DNA of 64,000 nucleotides, from NCBI GenBank assembly GCA_019925105.1, contig JAHGAU010000024.1, positions 806,001 to 870,000 on the forward strand, written 5' to 3'. The first letter of the stretch is position 1. Every line of letters starts with the position of its first letter. Below are positions 1-11,241 of the stretch, one piece after another. Origin of the DNA: Niebla homalea. Lineage: Eukaryota; Ascomycota; Lecanoromycetes; Lecanorales; Ramalinaceae. Under the pieces are notes generated by a model. The model was not told the origin of the DNA. It searched no databases and worked only from the letters and a program-made list of their open reading frames with translations. Made by a program: the position numbers and the translations under genes.

Positions 1-362
1 GAAATACGGCTGCCAATGGCATACTTGCCTGAGATATCCATTTTAGCGACGGAAATTCGGTTGCTCAGGAAAGACGTGCTTTTGGAATCATTGTACATTA
101 ACATCGAATTGCCAGCCATTCGAGCATGATGTCTGTACAAGCGTCTACGGTGAATTCGCATTGGCGTCGTATTTATCACGTGTCAATTTCTTCGTTTCAA
201 GGGCTCTGCTACTGTTGAAGAAGCAGCCGTCATGTGCATGCATAATGTCGTCATAGTGTGCTCGTTCTGATATGCCATCTTCACTAAATCTTTGAGGTCA
301 GAGTGAAAAGCTAGGCCAGTCCCTATCCTCACTACTCTAGGTCTATTGCGCTCCCAGCTCCT
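1..362. other. intergenic, no gene seen
   Basis: Left edge of the window, downstream of the minus-strand phosphotransferase that ends at 363. I see no open frame with family resemblance, no RNA gene and no repeat. It probably holds that gene's 3' untranslated region and the start of the intergenic gap. Confidence 0.5.
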
Positions 363-2052
363 TCATTCTCCTTTCGCAAATCCATTTGCGGATATCCTCG
401 CACTCCTCCTCGTTGGCTCATTCGTGGAGCCGATCTTCTCAGACTTGCTTTGCGCGCTGTTCCGAACGGAAGACGGTAACAGTCTGGGAGTTATAGTCAA
501 GCAGTTGATATCCAGGTATGCGCAGATACTGTTTATCACCAGTACCGCCCAGCGGAAGTAGGCGATCATAGCAAAGATAAAGTATGCCCTTAAGTACCAA
601 AGCTCCACGCCGGCACTGACAGCGTTGAGTCCCAGAAGTGGCAGATTGCCAAGGACTGCGCCGCCAATCAGGGGAACCAGCATCACCGTCCAAAACGGAA
701 AAGGTTGCCGGGTCAGATGTGCGAGGATGATCTTTGTCGTCATCCGGCCGAAAACGAATGACATGGTCAGGCAGAAGAGCATCAGTCTATTCTCCCTCAT
801 TAAAGTCGAGTGAGGTGAGTACAGCCAGCTGCCAATAGCCATGGCGAATACGAAGAAGGGGGTCCATTCGAGGAAGACGGGAGCTAGGGGGAGGTTCCTC
901 TCGCGCCGCGCTTTTGCAACGTTGTACACACAGGCTGGAATGTGTCCAACTGTCAGGAGGACGACGAGCATAGGGATCCAGATGTCGAGGAGAGAGTAGT
1001 CTCTCAGTATGCTGGAGTAGCCGATGGTGTCGGAAAGGGGCTCATGCCATATGCTCGGACCGAAGTAGCCAGAGACGGCCATCATAGAAGAAGCGATCAT
1101 GAGGCCCTCTATATTAGGTCAACGTGGAAGGCACGGGAGTGCAACTAAGGTATTAGGTACCAGTAGGGCCGTTGAAGTAACCGAGATAAAGCGTGTGAGT
1201 ATGGTATGTCTCCCATGTGGAGAAGAACATAGGTATACATGGTGTTAGAGCGGTGAAAACGCCCTTCGGAGTCGAACCAAGTCCCATAGATGCTGTCTCG
1301 CACAACGAGGCGAGTGTGCAATTGAGGGAGTCAATTCCATGGCTGCAGATCAAGGATTAGCAACCTCAGGGAAGGGAGGTCACAGATCTTACTCGAAGAG
1401 CTCGCCAAGACCGCTAGACTGTCCTGTCCTGCGTGCTTGCTTGCCGTCAATGTTGTCCATTGTCTGGTACCTGATGCCTCATCATAGCCATTAGCCGCTG
1501 CGTTCAAGCCATACTGTGCTCAAGACAATCTGCTCACGTCCACAATCCAAACGCAAAGCTGTAATACAGCCACGTTGGACCCTAGGTTTTGGGCTTCAGT
1601 ATACACAAGCCTAGGGCCCTACACGCGGCGCTTCATCCAACGACTTACCGGTCCTACGAGATCTGGCATGAAGACTTCTAGCAAGCCCACATTTCCGATT
1701 ATGAAGCAGAACCCGATCAATGTAATCATATTCGGTGCCAGCCATAGTGGCATGAGCTCAACGACGGCATTCCACTGTCCTGGTTGTAAGCCCGAGACTG
1801 TGCGGCCTCCTCTGAGATAATTTATACGTAAGGATTTAGGATGTAGTAGGACAGTAGGGATCTGTCGACGCTCGAATATTTGTAACTTTTGAGATGGACC
1901 AGCGCTTCTTCCGAGATGCATTCGTGAACCGCTTCACCTGGCAATTCTCTGCAAATTAGCCTTAATGCCAATCCAAAGAGCAGCAGTCTGCCTGAATTGA
2001 GCAAAAACGATGAGGGCAACGCACTCTTCTTCATGTTGACCAAGTCGGACAT
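363..2052 (-). CDS. choline/ethanolamine phosphotransferase (CDP-alcohol type)
   Basis: Last step of the Kennedy pathway: transfers phosphocholine or phosphoethanolamine from its CDP form to diacylglycerol in ER/Golgi membranes. Six exons join in frame: 2052-1828, 1774-1649, 1581-1538, 1470-1393, 1342-1161 and 1108-363, giving about 466 residues. The N-terminus carries the family's LSEEAL-like lead (ISEEALVHLKSYKYSSVD). The CDP-alcohol motif is complete across exons 4 and 5: DGKQARRT, then GELF, then DHGID, supplying the metal-binding aspartates. Several hydrophobic segments follow, and the conserved ICAYLDINCLTI lies near the C-terminus, followed by a roughly 40-residue polar tail. CPT1-type and EPT1-type specificity cannot be separated from the sequence. 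A MITE sits about 210 bp upstream of the ATG and could affect its promoter. The family call is very secure; exon edges rest on GT-AG sites and phase agreement. Confidence 0.93.
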
Positions 2053-2260
2053 CTTTTCTGGAAAGGGTGACGCAATAGAAAGACCGCGGACGCATGGAGG
2101 GTCGATGAAGACTTTATAACACCATCCTACGGGTCAGGCAGAAACCTGGACGTTTTCAAGCAGGTATGTGGTAATTGTAGCTGGCAGTGGGCTCTGCGAG
2201 AGGCTCGTTAGAACTCAATTGCAAGAGAGCCGAAGAGTAGCCGGTAGCGTGAACCCCTTT

Positions 2261-2313
2261 TTAGCGCGAGCAAGTTGCTTGAGAATCCTTGGCATTATTT
2301 TTTGCGCGCACCC
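2261..2313 (+). repeat. left terminal inverted repeat of the MITE
   Basis: 53 bases, beginning TTAGCGCGAGCAAG and ending GCGCGCACCC. It matches the reverse complement of 2671-2723 without mismatch by eye. Confidence 0.9.
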
Positions 2314-2670
2314 ACTTTGGTGGTTCATATCGATATCCTTTGTAAACCTTCAATATTTTATGTTCTCTATCGCAAATAATTCCTTCACGTTATTATATAT
2401 ATATATTGTTAAGTTTTACCTATATCTTTAATTATAACGTAATAATAAAGGGTATTGAAAAAAAGTCTATTTTAAGCTTAAAGATTAAAAGCGGAATCTA
2501 TCCGTTAATAGATTTTATCCGTGAATAAAAACCCTTTTCCTACTTAATATTATTAAGTTTAAATATATAAAACTTATATAGATCGATTCCTTAATATATA
2601 TATACTTATTACAGTTAATAGCTTTATGTTTAACGTGTTATTCGTGGAGTTGGTATAAGCTATTAAAGGG

Positions 2671-2723
2671 GGGTGCGCGCAAAAAATAATGCCAAGGATT
2701 CTCAAGCAACTTGCTCGCGCTAA
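2671..2723 (-). repeat. right terminal inverted repeat of the MITE
   Basis: 53 bases, beginning GGGTGCGCGC and ending CTCGCGCTAA. It is the exact reverse complement of the left repeat. Perfect identity over 53 bases suggests a fairly recent insertion, or purifying pressure on ends used by an active transposase elsewhere. Confidence 0.9.
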
Positions 2724-3605
2724 TTTGTGGGCTTCTCCCTCCCTCCCAGGTGATCTTTAAGTCGCTGTTCGGACTTGCTACGATCAAAGGGTGTCACGAA
2801 AGAGGTCAACCAGACCAAACCAATCTGGACGATTCGCTGCCGAAGATGCACCTAGAGCAGCTTGAGAGTCTTCCCATTCGTTTCAATCCAGTATATATAG
2901 AGCCAAATTTCCCCAAGCGGATCTTAATATCTGTACGTCAAAGACTCCAAACTTGAACGACTTCCCCCTCCAGGCCAAGATACCATCTTTTCACCGTTTG
3001 CCAAAATGTACAGTCAGGTAACAGAACCATTGTTCTTCTAAATACATATTGCTTTGCGCGTAATACCTGGACCAGAAACATTGATTCTCCCATTGCCCGT
3101 GCCACCTGATCCCGCCACTCAGACGAGGAAAGCGAACCGAAATTTCACGACGTATCCTTCAGGAAGTCTAGATAGCCAGCACAGTCCTGTGTGTAGCTAC
3201 CATTGGCGCTGATCGAGTTCAAAGAGGAGTGGAGAATTTGCTGTGGATACCTCAGCTGCGGTATGTGAATTCTCCGGTAGAACTATTTGAATTCTCCGGT
3301 CTGTGTCCACGGACCTTCTTCCTCCTGAATACGCCCTCACGTTTCTTCTCGGATGAGTATTCAGGCTAATTGTAAACGCCCGATCCTCTTCTTGACGTGA
3401 AATCATGCCTGACCACGTACTATTCACGCGCCTCACAAGCAAGTTAACAAGGTATTTAGGTGATCCATGTATGTAGACCGTCAGTAATTGCTCCATGTGC
3501 AGAACCCCGAACGGAACCGGAGCAAGGCTTTGGTCCTGACTTATCTGAGTTCCAGACCTGTGGCTTACCCAAAGCCCCACCAAAAGCACGTTGTGCACTC
3601 TCCAC
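2724..3605. other. intergenic, no supported gene
   Basis: Between the MITE and the kinase stop. It contains a TATATATA stretch near 2893 and an ATG in good context at 3005, but only a peptide of about 30 codons could be assembled from it. A 402-base open frame on the minus strand (3197-3598) has no recognisable domain. A 12-base direct repeat (GAATTCTCCGGT) occurs twice near 3270-3300. Confidence 0.4.
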
Positions 3606-6051
3606 TCATAGACGCCCTTGTTGCTTTAAATTGGCTTCCGCCTCAGCAACAATGCTTGAAAGCTGCCGGCGCACAAGTGACATCTTGATGCGTTCATCTT
3701 TGTCCACACATAGCATCAGGATGATGAGTTCTAGGACTTCCCTGAAAAGCTGGTGAGGGGTTTCTTTCGCCTTATCTTCCAGGTGCCTGATGTGTTCTAT
3801 GACCTTTTCACGCAGCTTTGCCCTGTTGTCTGAGGACATCTCCCAGAACGCGTGATCGATTGTTGATGTGCCTGAGACCCGTTTGCCCTCACGGGCATTG
3901 TAGAACCTATCGACGCCCTCAAAGTTTTCAATGGCCCACGTAACAATTTCAAGGAAGACACAGCCCAGCGCCCACGTGTCGGAAGGGCGAGATAGCCTGC
4001 CCCAAGCTGTCTCCGGAGCGTCATACGTGGGCGTGCCTCTGGGAGTAGCTGTTGGATTGCTGCGAGTGCGAAATTTGTTGATCTTGCTTGATCCATAGTC
4101 GCAAAGCTGGAAAGTCTTCTGCTTGGTGTCTGCGTTGTTAAAACAAAGGATATTTTGAGGCTTCACATCATGATGCCAGCCGATGTAAGAATCCTTGAGC
4201 TTGCCAGTATCTTGACCTCCTCCCGGTGGACGTAGCTGATTATCTGTACTGCCTGATCGAGCGCGACCGGTTGTATTTGGCTGCTCTTCCCCATTGCTTT
4301 TAGGAGCATGAATCTTTTCCAGAGCATCAGCGAGACCATAGAATTGTTCCAACAACCAGATCATGTCGTTTCCCTCGCCGCTGAGCCTGTGTCGCTTCAT
4401 GTATTCGGCTAAGTTGCACTCGGCCAATGGAAAGAGGATCCAATGTTTCTTGTCTTGGGTCCAGCTCACCAGTCGCTTGACGAGATGAGGCGACTTGTAA
4501 GACTCGATTTCATCTAGCATGCGTTCTTCTTTTGGACTACATTGCTCCGATGTGATGACTTTAAGTGCGAAAAGCTCATCTCGATTCTAGACCCTATCAG
4601 TACAGGAAGGAAGCATCGCGTCATGAAATTTGAATGCTGACCTTCGAGATCCCATTGTGAGAGGGATCAATCCTGACCTTGTATACGGTTGAATGAGCTC
4701 CATTGCCCAACACAGCATTATCTCTTCTTATTTCATCTGCAGTAATACCTTCCTGTCGTGTATGAGAGGCCGTATTTGAGTGAGTCTTAGAGATGTCGCT
4801 TGATCGTTCACTCTGGGTCAAGGCAACTGGCAAGATTGGTATGATGAGATCCCGGGACACGCGAGAATGTCCCGACCGCTTGAGGTTGAAGACAGAAAAG
4901 ATCTTCAGTCTCTGGTTCAGGGTTTTGGGCTGGAAGTTGTGATGCCAACAGCATACATAAGATTCGCCCCCATTTGCGAGTAATTCGCCCCCATGTTTGA
5001 GTAAGTTGTTGTCATGGAAGCCTCGATCTAAAAGCTTTTTCAAACATTTCATGTCGACCTGATCCAGTACATATAACGTGAACAGTTTTTTCGCGCTTTC
5101 GCTGATATCGTCTATCAGCTTAGTAGTTCTGTCTTTGTCTTTCTTCAATTTCGCTAGCCCTTTGCTGTTGTGGATGACTGCTTGAATCATGTGCCGCGAG
5201 GTGAAGGCATTGAAGTCAACACTGGACAAATACTCTTGCCCATAGATATTCTCCCTTTTCATCCTAGATAGTTTATGCGGTAAGCGCAAGCTGTGCACTT
5301 TTTCGGTCACGTGGGTCGTCTCGTTCTCGTCGTCCGAATCAGATGCCTGTCCCAAGTCCGACTGGTGAACTTGCAGTAGAGAATATTCGCGTGAAATCAA
5401 AAGTTTGCAATGCCTGATTTCGCCGAGCGCAAAGTCCCTCAGGAGGTTTCTGCACATGTTCTGCCATTGGACACGATTCGCTATCGCATATTGGGGTCTT
5501 GCCACATCGTTTCTCACCTCGATACAATGGCCTCCGCGGAAATGCAGATCCTCCGCGTTGGGTGGCGCTTTGCATAATTTTTTGACAAGATCGACAGCCC
5601 CTTCATCGATGTCGCGGTATGCGTTTGGATCGTTCAAGAACAGAGTCTTGCGTAGAGGATCAGCTGATAAGTCATCGCATTTCACCAGCAGCTCATAATC
5701 AATAGTTTCAGGAAAGATCAAGCCATTGCGTAAATTTTGATCTGCGGGCCCCACTTCTTTGTCTTGATCTGTATCTTCAGGAAGGGTAGAATTGTCAATG
5801 AGTAACGCAGGGTTATCAGGGTCACACTCTCCAGAAGAGGCTTCTACAGGCAGTCCTGGCGACGGCTCCTGAAAACGTACACACCGCTCAATAGGTCTGT
5901 CCGAGCGAGCTGGAGATGGATCATGACCATGGTCGGGCGCTGGTGAAAGTAAAAACTCAGGTGCGCTTTGATGCCCCGTTGAGACTGGTGTCTCAGCTGT
6001 AACGACGAGCTTTGTCTCTGTGCTTGCGTTAGCATCTCTCGTAGAAACCAA
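3606..6051 (-). CDS. protein kinase with long N-terminal region
   Basis: Two exons, 4642-6051 and 3606-4586, are joined across a 55-nt intron that lies inside the kinase domain. The glycine loop GNGAHSTVYKV is at the end of the first exon and the VAIK-type lysine (FALKVI) at the start of the second. The catalytic loop reads HHDVKPQNIL (HRD becomes HHD), the metal-binding motif is DYG instead of DFG, and the activation segment ends in TYDAPE, so catalytic Lys, Asp, Asn and the DYG Asp are present and activity is plausible. An alphaC-alphaF layout follows (DTWALGCVFLEIVTW). The roughly 470-residue N-terminal part is polar and not recognised; such architectures are common in fungus-specific kinase families. 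The open frame begins with a TTG codon and there is no ATG in frame for about 195 codons, so a short upstream exon (for example from the ATG at 6110) is likely missing. Confidence 0.8.
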
Positions 6052-6501
6052 TGAATAGGATCAACAGTCACTCTCTTTACCCTTTCTAGAATGCCTGGCC
6101 TTGTCTTCATAAGACATGACCAGGCGTTATAGTGAGCATTACACTCGTGTGTCTGTGTGGCTAAAGCAAAACATTTGGTCTTAACATGGACAAAGAAAAA
6201 TTCTCAGAGGAAGGCTCAGGCGGCAGTGCATGGGCTTTTAGCGTAGATGAACTCTTGTTGAAGAAAAGGGCTGCAAGTAGCTCCTCCAAAACAGGGCGCA
6301 AGGCTAGTCTAGGAATGGATTTTGAGGCTATGAATGGGGTGGGGATTAAGTCTCCATTGGTCTGACCTGTTAAGCTGAATCACATGTTCGCCTCGCTGCC
6401 TTCTTTCGGAGACGCGAAGCGAATCAGAAGCGTGTCATGCGAAAATAAGGCAACTTAGCTAGTAGCCGCAATGTGAGCACGGTGGCGCTCGGTGTCGGAA
6501 G
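6052..6501. other. intergenic, upstream of kinase gene
   Basis: Expected to hold the first exon or 5' untranslated region and promoter of the minus-strand kinase gene, and the 3' region of the minus-strand CorA-like gene. An ATG at 6110 (minus) followed by a GTAAAG donor is a candidate first exon, but no phase-compatible splice was found. Confidence 0.4.
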
Positions 6502-8305
6502 TCAGTCGTTTTCTCCGCCAGTGCTTTGAAAAGAACGTCGATGAGTTGCAATCCTCGTAAGGGGGGAGATCCTGTTTTTCACTCCCTTATCTATTGCCCT
6601 GTTCCAAGAACGCACCCAGACCCACCAGATGATCAAAGTGATCAGAGTCAGAGGCAGAGCGAGGACGATGAAGAGCCAGGCGTTCGTCGAGAACTCCACA
6701 ACATTGTTTGCACCGTTCAACGAGACGAATTCGGTCGAAAAAAAATTCTAAACAGAGATTAGTGTTTACACAAAAGCTTGCCAGTTGACCGAGGAAACGT
6801 ACAGAAATAGCTGTTGCAGGCAAGTATATTATGGTAATGATTGTCAGGACCTTCATGGTGGCGGCATCTCTGGTTGACTTCTCGGTGAGGCGCCGCATTT
6901 CTCCACTCTCCTCTGCCGCCTCTTGAGTAAGTCGTTTTAATGAGATGCCATTCTCCAGATCTAGCAGGCTTGAAAGCAGCTTAATTGTCCCCTTCAGCTT
7001 GCTACGTAAAGCATATACCTCTTTTCTGTTGGTCGAGATCTGCTTCATCATCTCTTGTAGTGCTTTGCGTACGGGAGTATTGCGACTTTGATCACGGCGG
7101 TCGGTCGTCTGATCGAAAATGAGGCCGTATTGTTCGTGATGTTCTTGCAGTGCATCAACGGTCTCCTCAGTCGAATCAAGTACGGATAGGACATCGATCA
7201 ACTCATGCTCCAAGTCATTCAAGATCTGGCGCGCCTCAAAGTTCAAAGAATCTGTCGGATGTCCCTTATCAATCGAGGCAACAGAAAACTCGTCCGTCGA
7301 TTGCGAGATTCGTTGCGTCATATGGACAATGTATGGGCGCCAATTGGTAACTGCATTCATTAGGATGAGCACATGAAGTTCGAATGGATCGAGATCTTGG
7401 AGATTCCGAACGCTCTCGATGTATCGATCAACGCAGGTCTCTGTTTTCGGTGATGCTGATACTATAATCCAGGTCGAAGAGTTCTCTACATTTTTGTAGC
7501 TTTGATACACCGCCATTTGTCGAATGGACCAAGGCTTCTCCATGCTTCGATGATTAAGCTCAACATATCTCAGACCGTATGCGCACTCATAGTCAAGAGC
7601 CCAACCCAGCTTCAGACCTCGCTCAATTGGGACTTGAGCCCTGAATATCAGCGGCGGCAGAGCCATCTCAGTCTCCTCTTGCTTGATTCCGAAGAGAATG
7701 ATGAAGTCATTGAATTTGGGGAAAACACCAAGGCAGGATATCAGCGCCGCGTAAAGCTCTCGACTTATACTCAGACGACTGTACGAATTACGCTGTCGAA
7801 GGAAACACACACGCCATGATCGCCTGGACTCTTCAATTGATTAGTCGACGATTCAAAGCTATGATGTGCTCATCAGGAGCTTACCCACGTTTCGCAAAGA
7901 CTCTTCCAAGTCTACAGAATCTGTTACTCTTTGATGATAGACATCCGGCTCGACATCCGGCTCCACAGAACAGTGCGAAGGTCTCGGACTAGCGTACTTG
8001 CACTCATCTAGACGTGAAGGAAGCTCAAATGACTCTGTGGTGCCACAAGTCGTGTCAGAGAAGCCATCATCCAGATCAAATCTATCCGGTTCTTGACCAT
8101 CGATGACCTCAGAGTCTGCTCTAACCTTGCCCTCATCTGTGGTGTGGAGGACCATGTGAACGTCCACGTAGGACTTGTTTGGACTTGATTCGAAGAGATC
8201 ACCAAATCCTCCCTCAAACACTTGATCTGCCGCTATGCTCTCACCAAAGACGACCTGTTGGAAATAAGGAGAAGTCCCCATGGTTCTGATTGGGCACTTC
8301 ATCAT
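6502..8305 (-). CDS. CorA-like transporter-domain membrane protein
   Basis: Three exons fit in frame: 7885-8305, 6803-7830 and 6502-6747, with introns of 54 and 55 nt. The second exon contains a family-typical core (CFLRQRN, then PWSIRQMAVYQSY, then a long helical stretch ending SLLDLENG and RDAATMKVLTIITIIYLPA). A first hydrophobic helix is cut by the last intron. The third exon continues with NFFSTEFVSLNG and a second strong membrane segment (WLFIVLALPLTLITLIIWWV). Two C-terminal helices after a long cytosolic domain are the CorA/ZntB-like layout of fungal ankyrin- or Mg-transporter-like proteins; the canonical GMN motif between the helices is not seen, so transport activity is uncertain. 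The 5' end is unclear: upstream, a different frame reads WDDQGSTLSRVVGEDF, which looks coding. A GTGAGA donor near 8245 could splice it into the annotated frame. Confidence 0.7.
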
Positions 8306-10599
8306 GAATCAGAAAGTCTTCGCCAACAACTCTGGACAACGTTGAACCTTGATCATCCCACACAAGTGTCGATGTTGAGGCCCATGTTTTGGAATTCGTG
8401 TACGGGCAGCGTGTACAAATTTTTTTCGGCTGCCGAGAGATTGAGGCGGACTCTCAGGGCGCAACGGCTGCATCATAAGCATTCTTGGTCCTGGGACGAC
8501 TATTAACCTTCGTAGAGAGGGATGCTCTCCACCTTGACGGTCAGAGGACTCTGAGTCTGCGGCTATGACTTCGGCGCCCGTTTTATGTCACAGCTCGCAA
8601 ACGATTGCTCGATCGGATCGACTCCACCCACACTCCAAATACTTGCGCGGAATCCGCAATCTCCTTACTACTACAGCTTCGTTCAAGAAGTTGAAAATCT
8701 AGGATTGATCTACAGATGCTATTCTCTAATAGTTGTGTATAAAGTATTTGCTGAAAACCAAAAATCGAAAATGTTGGTTTTTGGGGCGAGTTCTCGTGAG
8801 GGGTACAAGGAGTTGACGATTTTGTACAGGCTAAATGCGCTGGCAAAACCAGAAGCAGTGATTTCGAGCGCCTTTCGGTTGACGAGCGTTCTCGAGAATC
8901 CCCTCTTTCGGCACCGTCTGGACATTTTGATGATACAAGAGACGCTTCTGCAGGATTGTGACGCTCAAGATGCCCCAACATCATAGCGCGGAGCTCAATA
9001 TAGGCTAGAGAATGCTAAGCGCCCGATTCTCGGCCTTTTGTTGCACGCCGCTGACGATTCAGGTCGGTCCATGCTCGCCAGGTGCAGAAATAATTGCAAC
9101 GTGGCAGCCTGGCGACATCCTTACCGTTGTGAGAAATGGGTTTTGGGGGAAATTCTTGGTATAAAAGTTGTATTTCAATCCCATCCCTTTTGAAACCCGC
9201 GAGCTAGGGTCGTGGTAATAAATTAAAGCTATCTTGATTGGGGGGTTCTTTGATCTTGGCGCGTTAGCTCTTATGCACAGCCACTTTGTGCGTTGAGCCA
9301 ATGATGTGGGTGAATCGATCACAGCATCATTGTCATCAAAAATATTATTAACACCCTACCGAAACCGTGGTATTTCATTTAGTCTATACGACGAAAAGTC
9401 TTCGTGATCTTTCTTGTGGGCTCAATAAGAGGGCCACGTGGGAAAGTCAACACTCAGCCGCTAGTCTGATCGAGAATGAAGGAACAACAAATAAAGGAAA
9501 AGGAACCTGCAGCGTGAACAAGAGGATGTTTGCTAGCAACTGCTTGTACGGCAATACTGCTCCTTTTTTGATTCGCTCAAGCAGACATACAACACTATTG
9601 AATGTACCAGGCGAAGAGAGAAGGCTCAATCATTACTAAGGAAGGCTGACTGTATTTTGTAGGAGTAACCCTCAACGAGAGTACCAAAGATTGCATACGA
9701 ATATGCTCCTCTGTCACATTACACCATGACCAATATATGTAAATGCCGAGGATCTCTCAAACGGTAACCGAATCAAGCTCCGCCTGTGTCACTGAGAGTT
9801 AGTTCTTCGGATCCTGCTTTAGATACGAAGCCTTATGAGGACGAGAGAGGCAACACACCGTAGTCAGCTTTCGAGGCGCCTCAATGATCCATCGACTGGT
9901 CTTGTACTGCATAGCTCGTCAGTACCATTATGACCAAGACCCAACCCCCAATTTCAATGGGAACACACCGCCAGTGAGTAGGTCCCAGGTGGGAATTTAT
10001 GACCCATCAGAGTCTCCAATTTACCACCATCAAGATATCGATCTCTAATAATCTGCCGTTCCGTTTTCCCCGAAGGCTGTGGAAGACTGAAAGCACTCGT
10101 TGAGGACATTGAGAGAAAAACCGGGCGTTGAGCTAAAGTTATCCGTGTGCGCCTTTGAAATGATGAGTGATGATCTTGAAGGAAGTGCGTCATTTTGATC
10201 GGCATATTTAGGGTGCGCCCGATTTGTATGTTCCATATTGCACTACTGCAGCTCAACGTGTCTGCCCCTCCTATGTAATGGTCTCGAGGGCGATTTGACA
10301 ACGTACTCTAGCGCATCTTGCGACAATTGTCTCCTACCGATGTAATCCAGTCCATGCCTCATGTCCTCTTCACTTATCGTGAGCTTGCGAGATGAATATA
10401 GAATTAAAGAGCCCAGCCTCGTGCAGCATTTGTTTGAGAAGAAGTAAAGATCTATACAATGTTCGTTCAAGAAATACGTACAATAGAGGCAAAGATCATG
10501 AGATATGTAAAACATAGATTGGATGTTTGCTCCAGCCATACCACAATCATGCTATCAACGCTGGGCCTTTATGCCACACTTCCAGCTCTCCAATCTGTT
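8306..10599. other. gene-poor interval, 2.3 kb
   Basis: The first 200-300 bases probably contain the missing 5' exon(s) of the CorA-like gene. At 8583-8986 both strands are open for about 133 codons, with no recognisable domain on either. The rest has only short open frames without family resemblance and no repeats that I could see. Confidence 0.4.
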
Positions 10600-11241
10600 T
10601 CAAAACGCCGTCTCGCCCCCCTCAGCACCCTGTAACATCTTCCTCAACACCCCCATCAGCGTTCCATTCTCCAAAGCCGCAGCCACCCGCTCCTTATCGC
10701 CCAACTGCCGATTCACCTGTTCCGCCGTACTATGCGTCCCCTCCTTGATTCTCACATCAACTCTAAACCTTGGCGGCAGCGCCTGCTCCAGCCTCACCCT
10801 CACCCCTAACCCGATCACCGTCGCTAAGCTGCAATGCGTGATCGTCGGCGTTATCAAAACCGTCAAGACTGTGAGCGGCGACCCCGGCGATAGTGGTTCG
10901 AGGAAGATGTCGGGCAGGTTGACCACAGATAGGGAGCCCAGTGTGAGAGGGTGCTCAGGATCCGCGATCGGAGCGATGAGGTCGTAGATTTCTTGGGCGT
11001 CAATGGGTTCTGGAGCGGAGTCTTCTTCTGAGATGGAGGAGGTGGGGGAGGATGGGGTGGCGGTTGCGAAAGGGTCGGGGAGGTAGGCGGAGGGGGGGAT
11101 GGTGCTGGCGAAGAGGCCTAGTGGGGGGTATTTTTGGGATGTGCTGGATGAGGAGGTGGAGAAGGTGGAGGCGTCTGGGCGCCGTGAGGGAAGATCGGCC
11201 GCGCTGCGGATCGTGGGGTTGGCGTTGAGGATCTCGGACAT
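10600..11241 (-). CDS. CIA2: MIP18-family Fe-S targeting factor Cia2
   Basis: Single-exon gene of 213 residues. The MIP18/FAM96 domain fills the C-terminal half: DPEHPLTLGSLSVVNLPDI, then the reactive-cysteine segment TPTITHCSLATVIGLGVRV, then a HSTAEQVNRQLGDKERVAAA motif that is almost invariant in Cia2/CIAO2B proteins. With Cia1 and Met18 it forms the cytosolic Fe-S targeting complex that delivers clusters to DNA polymerases, helicases and other apoproteins. The N-terminal 75 residues are a low-complexity Ser/Thr/Pro linker, longer than in animals and usual in fungi. The start at 11241 is the first in-frame ATG (MSEILNANPT), which matches the family's start. On the coding strand the sequence moves from C-rich to G-rich toward the stop. 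Confidence is high. Confidence 0.93.
   Translation of the reverse strand: MSEILNANPTIRSAADLPSRRPDASTFSTSSSSTSQKYPPLGLFASTIPPSAYLPDPFATATPSSPTSSISEEDSAPEPIDAQEIYDLIAPIADPEHPLTLGSLSVVNLPDIFLEPLSPGSPLTVLTVLITPTITHCSLATVIGLGVRVRLEQALPPRFRVDVRIKEGTHSTAEQVNRQLGDKERVAAALENGTLMGVLRKMLQGAEGGETAF

Larger units (their letters stand above)
2261..2723. mobile_element. non-autonomous MITE, 463 bp
   Basis: The left end (2261-2313) and right end (2671-2723) are perfect 53-base inverted copies. Each outer end abuts a TA dinucleotide (2262-2263 and 2721-2722), as expected for Tc1/mariner-type target duplication. The 357-base interior is extremely AT-rich and has no open frame of useful length, so the element cannot encode its own transposase. 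The AT-richness fits repeat-induced point mutation or simply a MITE core; one copy cannot decide. It lies between the phosphotransferase promoter and the kinase gene. No second copy is seen in the window. Confidence 0.88.

Noticed and set aside
1268..1280. Reverse-strand GGTTCGACTCC, a perfect tRNA B-box
   Set aside because: It lies inside the fifth coding exon of the phosphotransferase (LGSTPKG) and no acceptor stem, A box or T-run accompanies it.
3005..3230. Possible mini-gene with TATATATA upstream, ATG at 3005 and a GTAACA donor
   Set aside because: It yields only about 30 residues with no resemblance to anything, and splice sites are weak.
8583..8986. Two 133-codon open frames on opposite strands
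   Set aside because: Neither has a recognisable domain or a plausible neighbour-linked splice; overlapping open frames of this size arise by chance.
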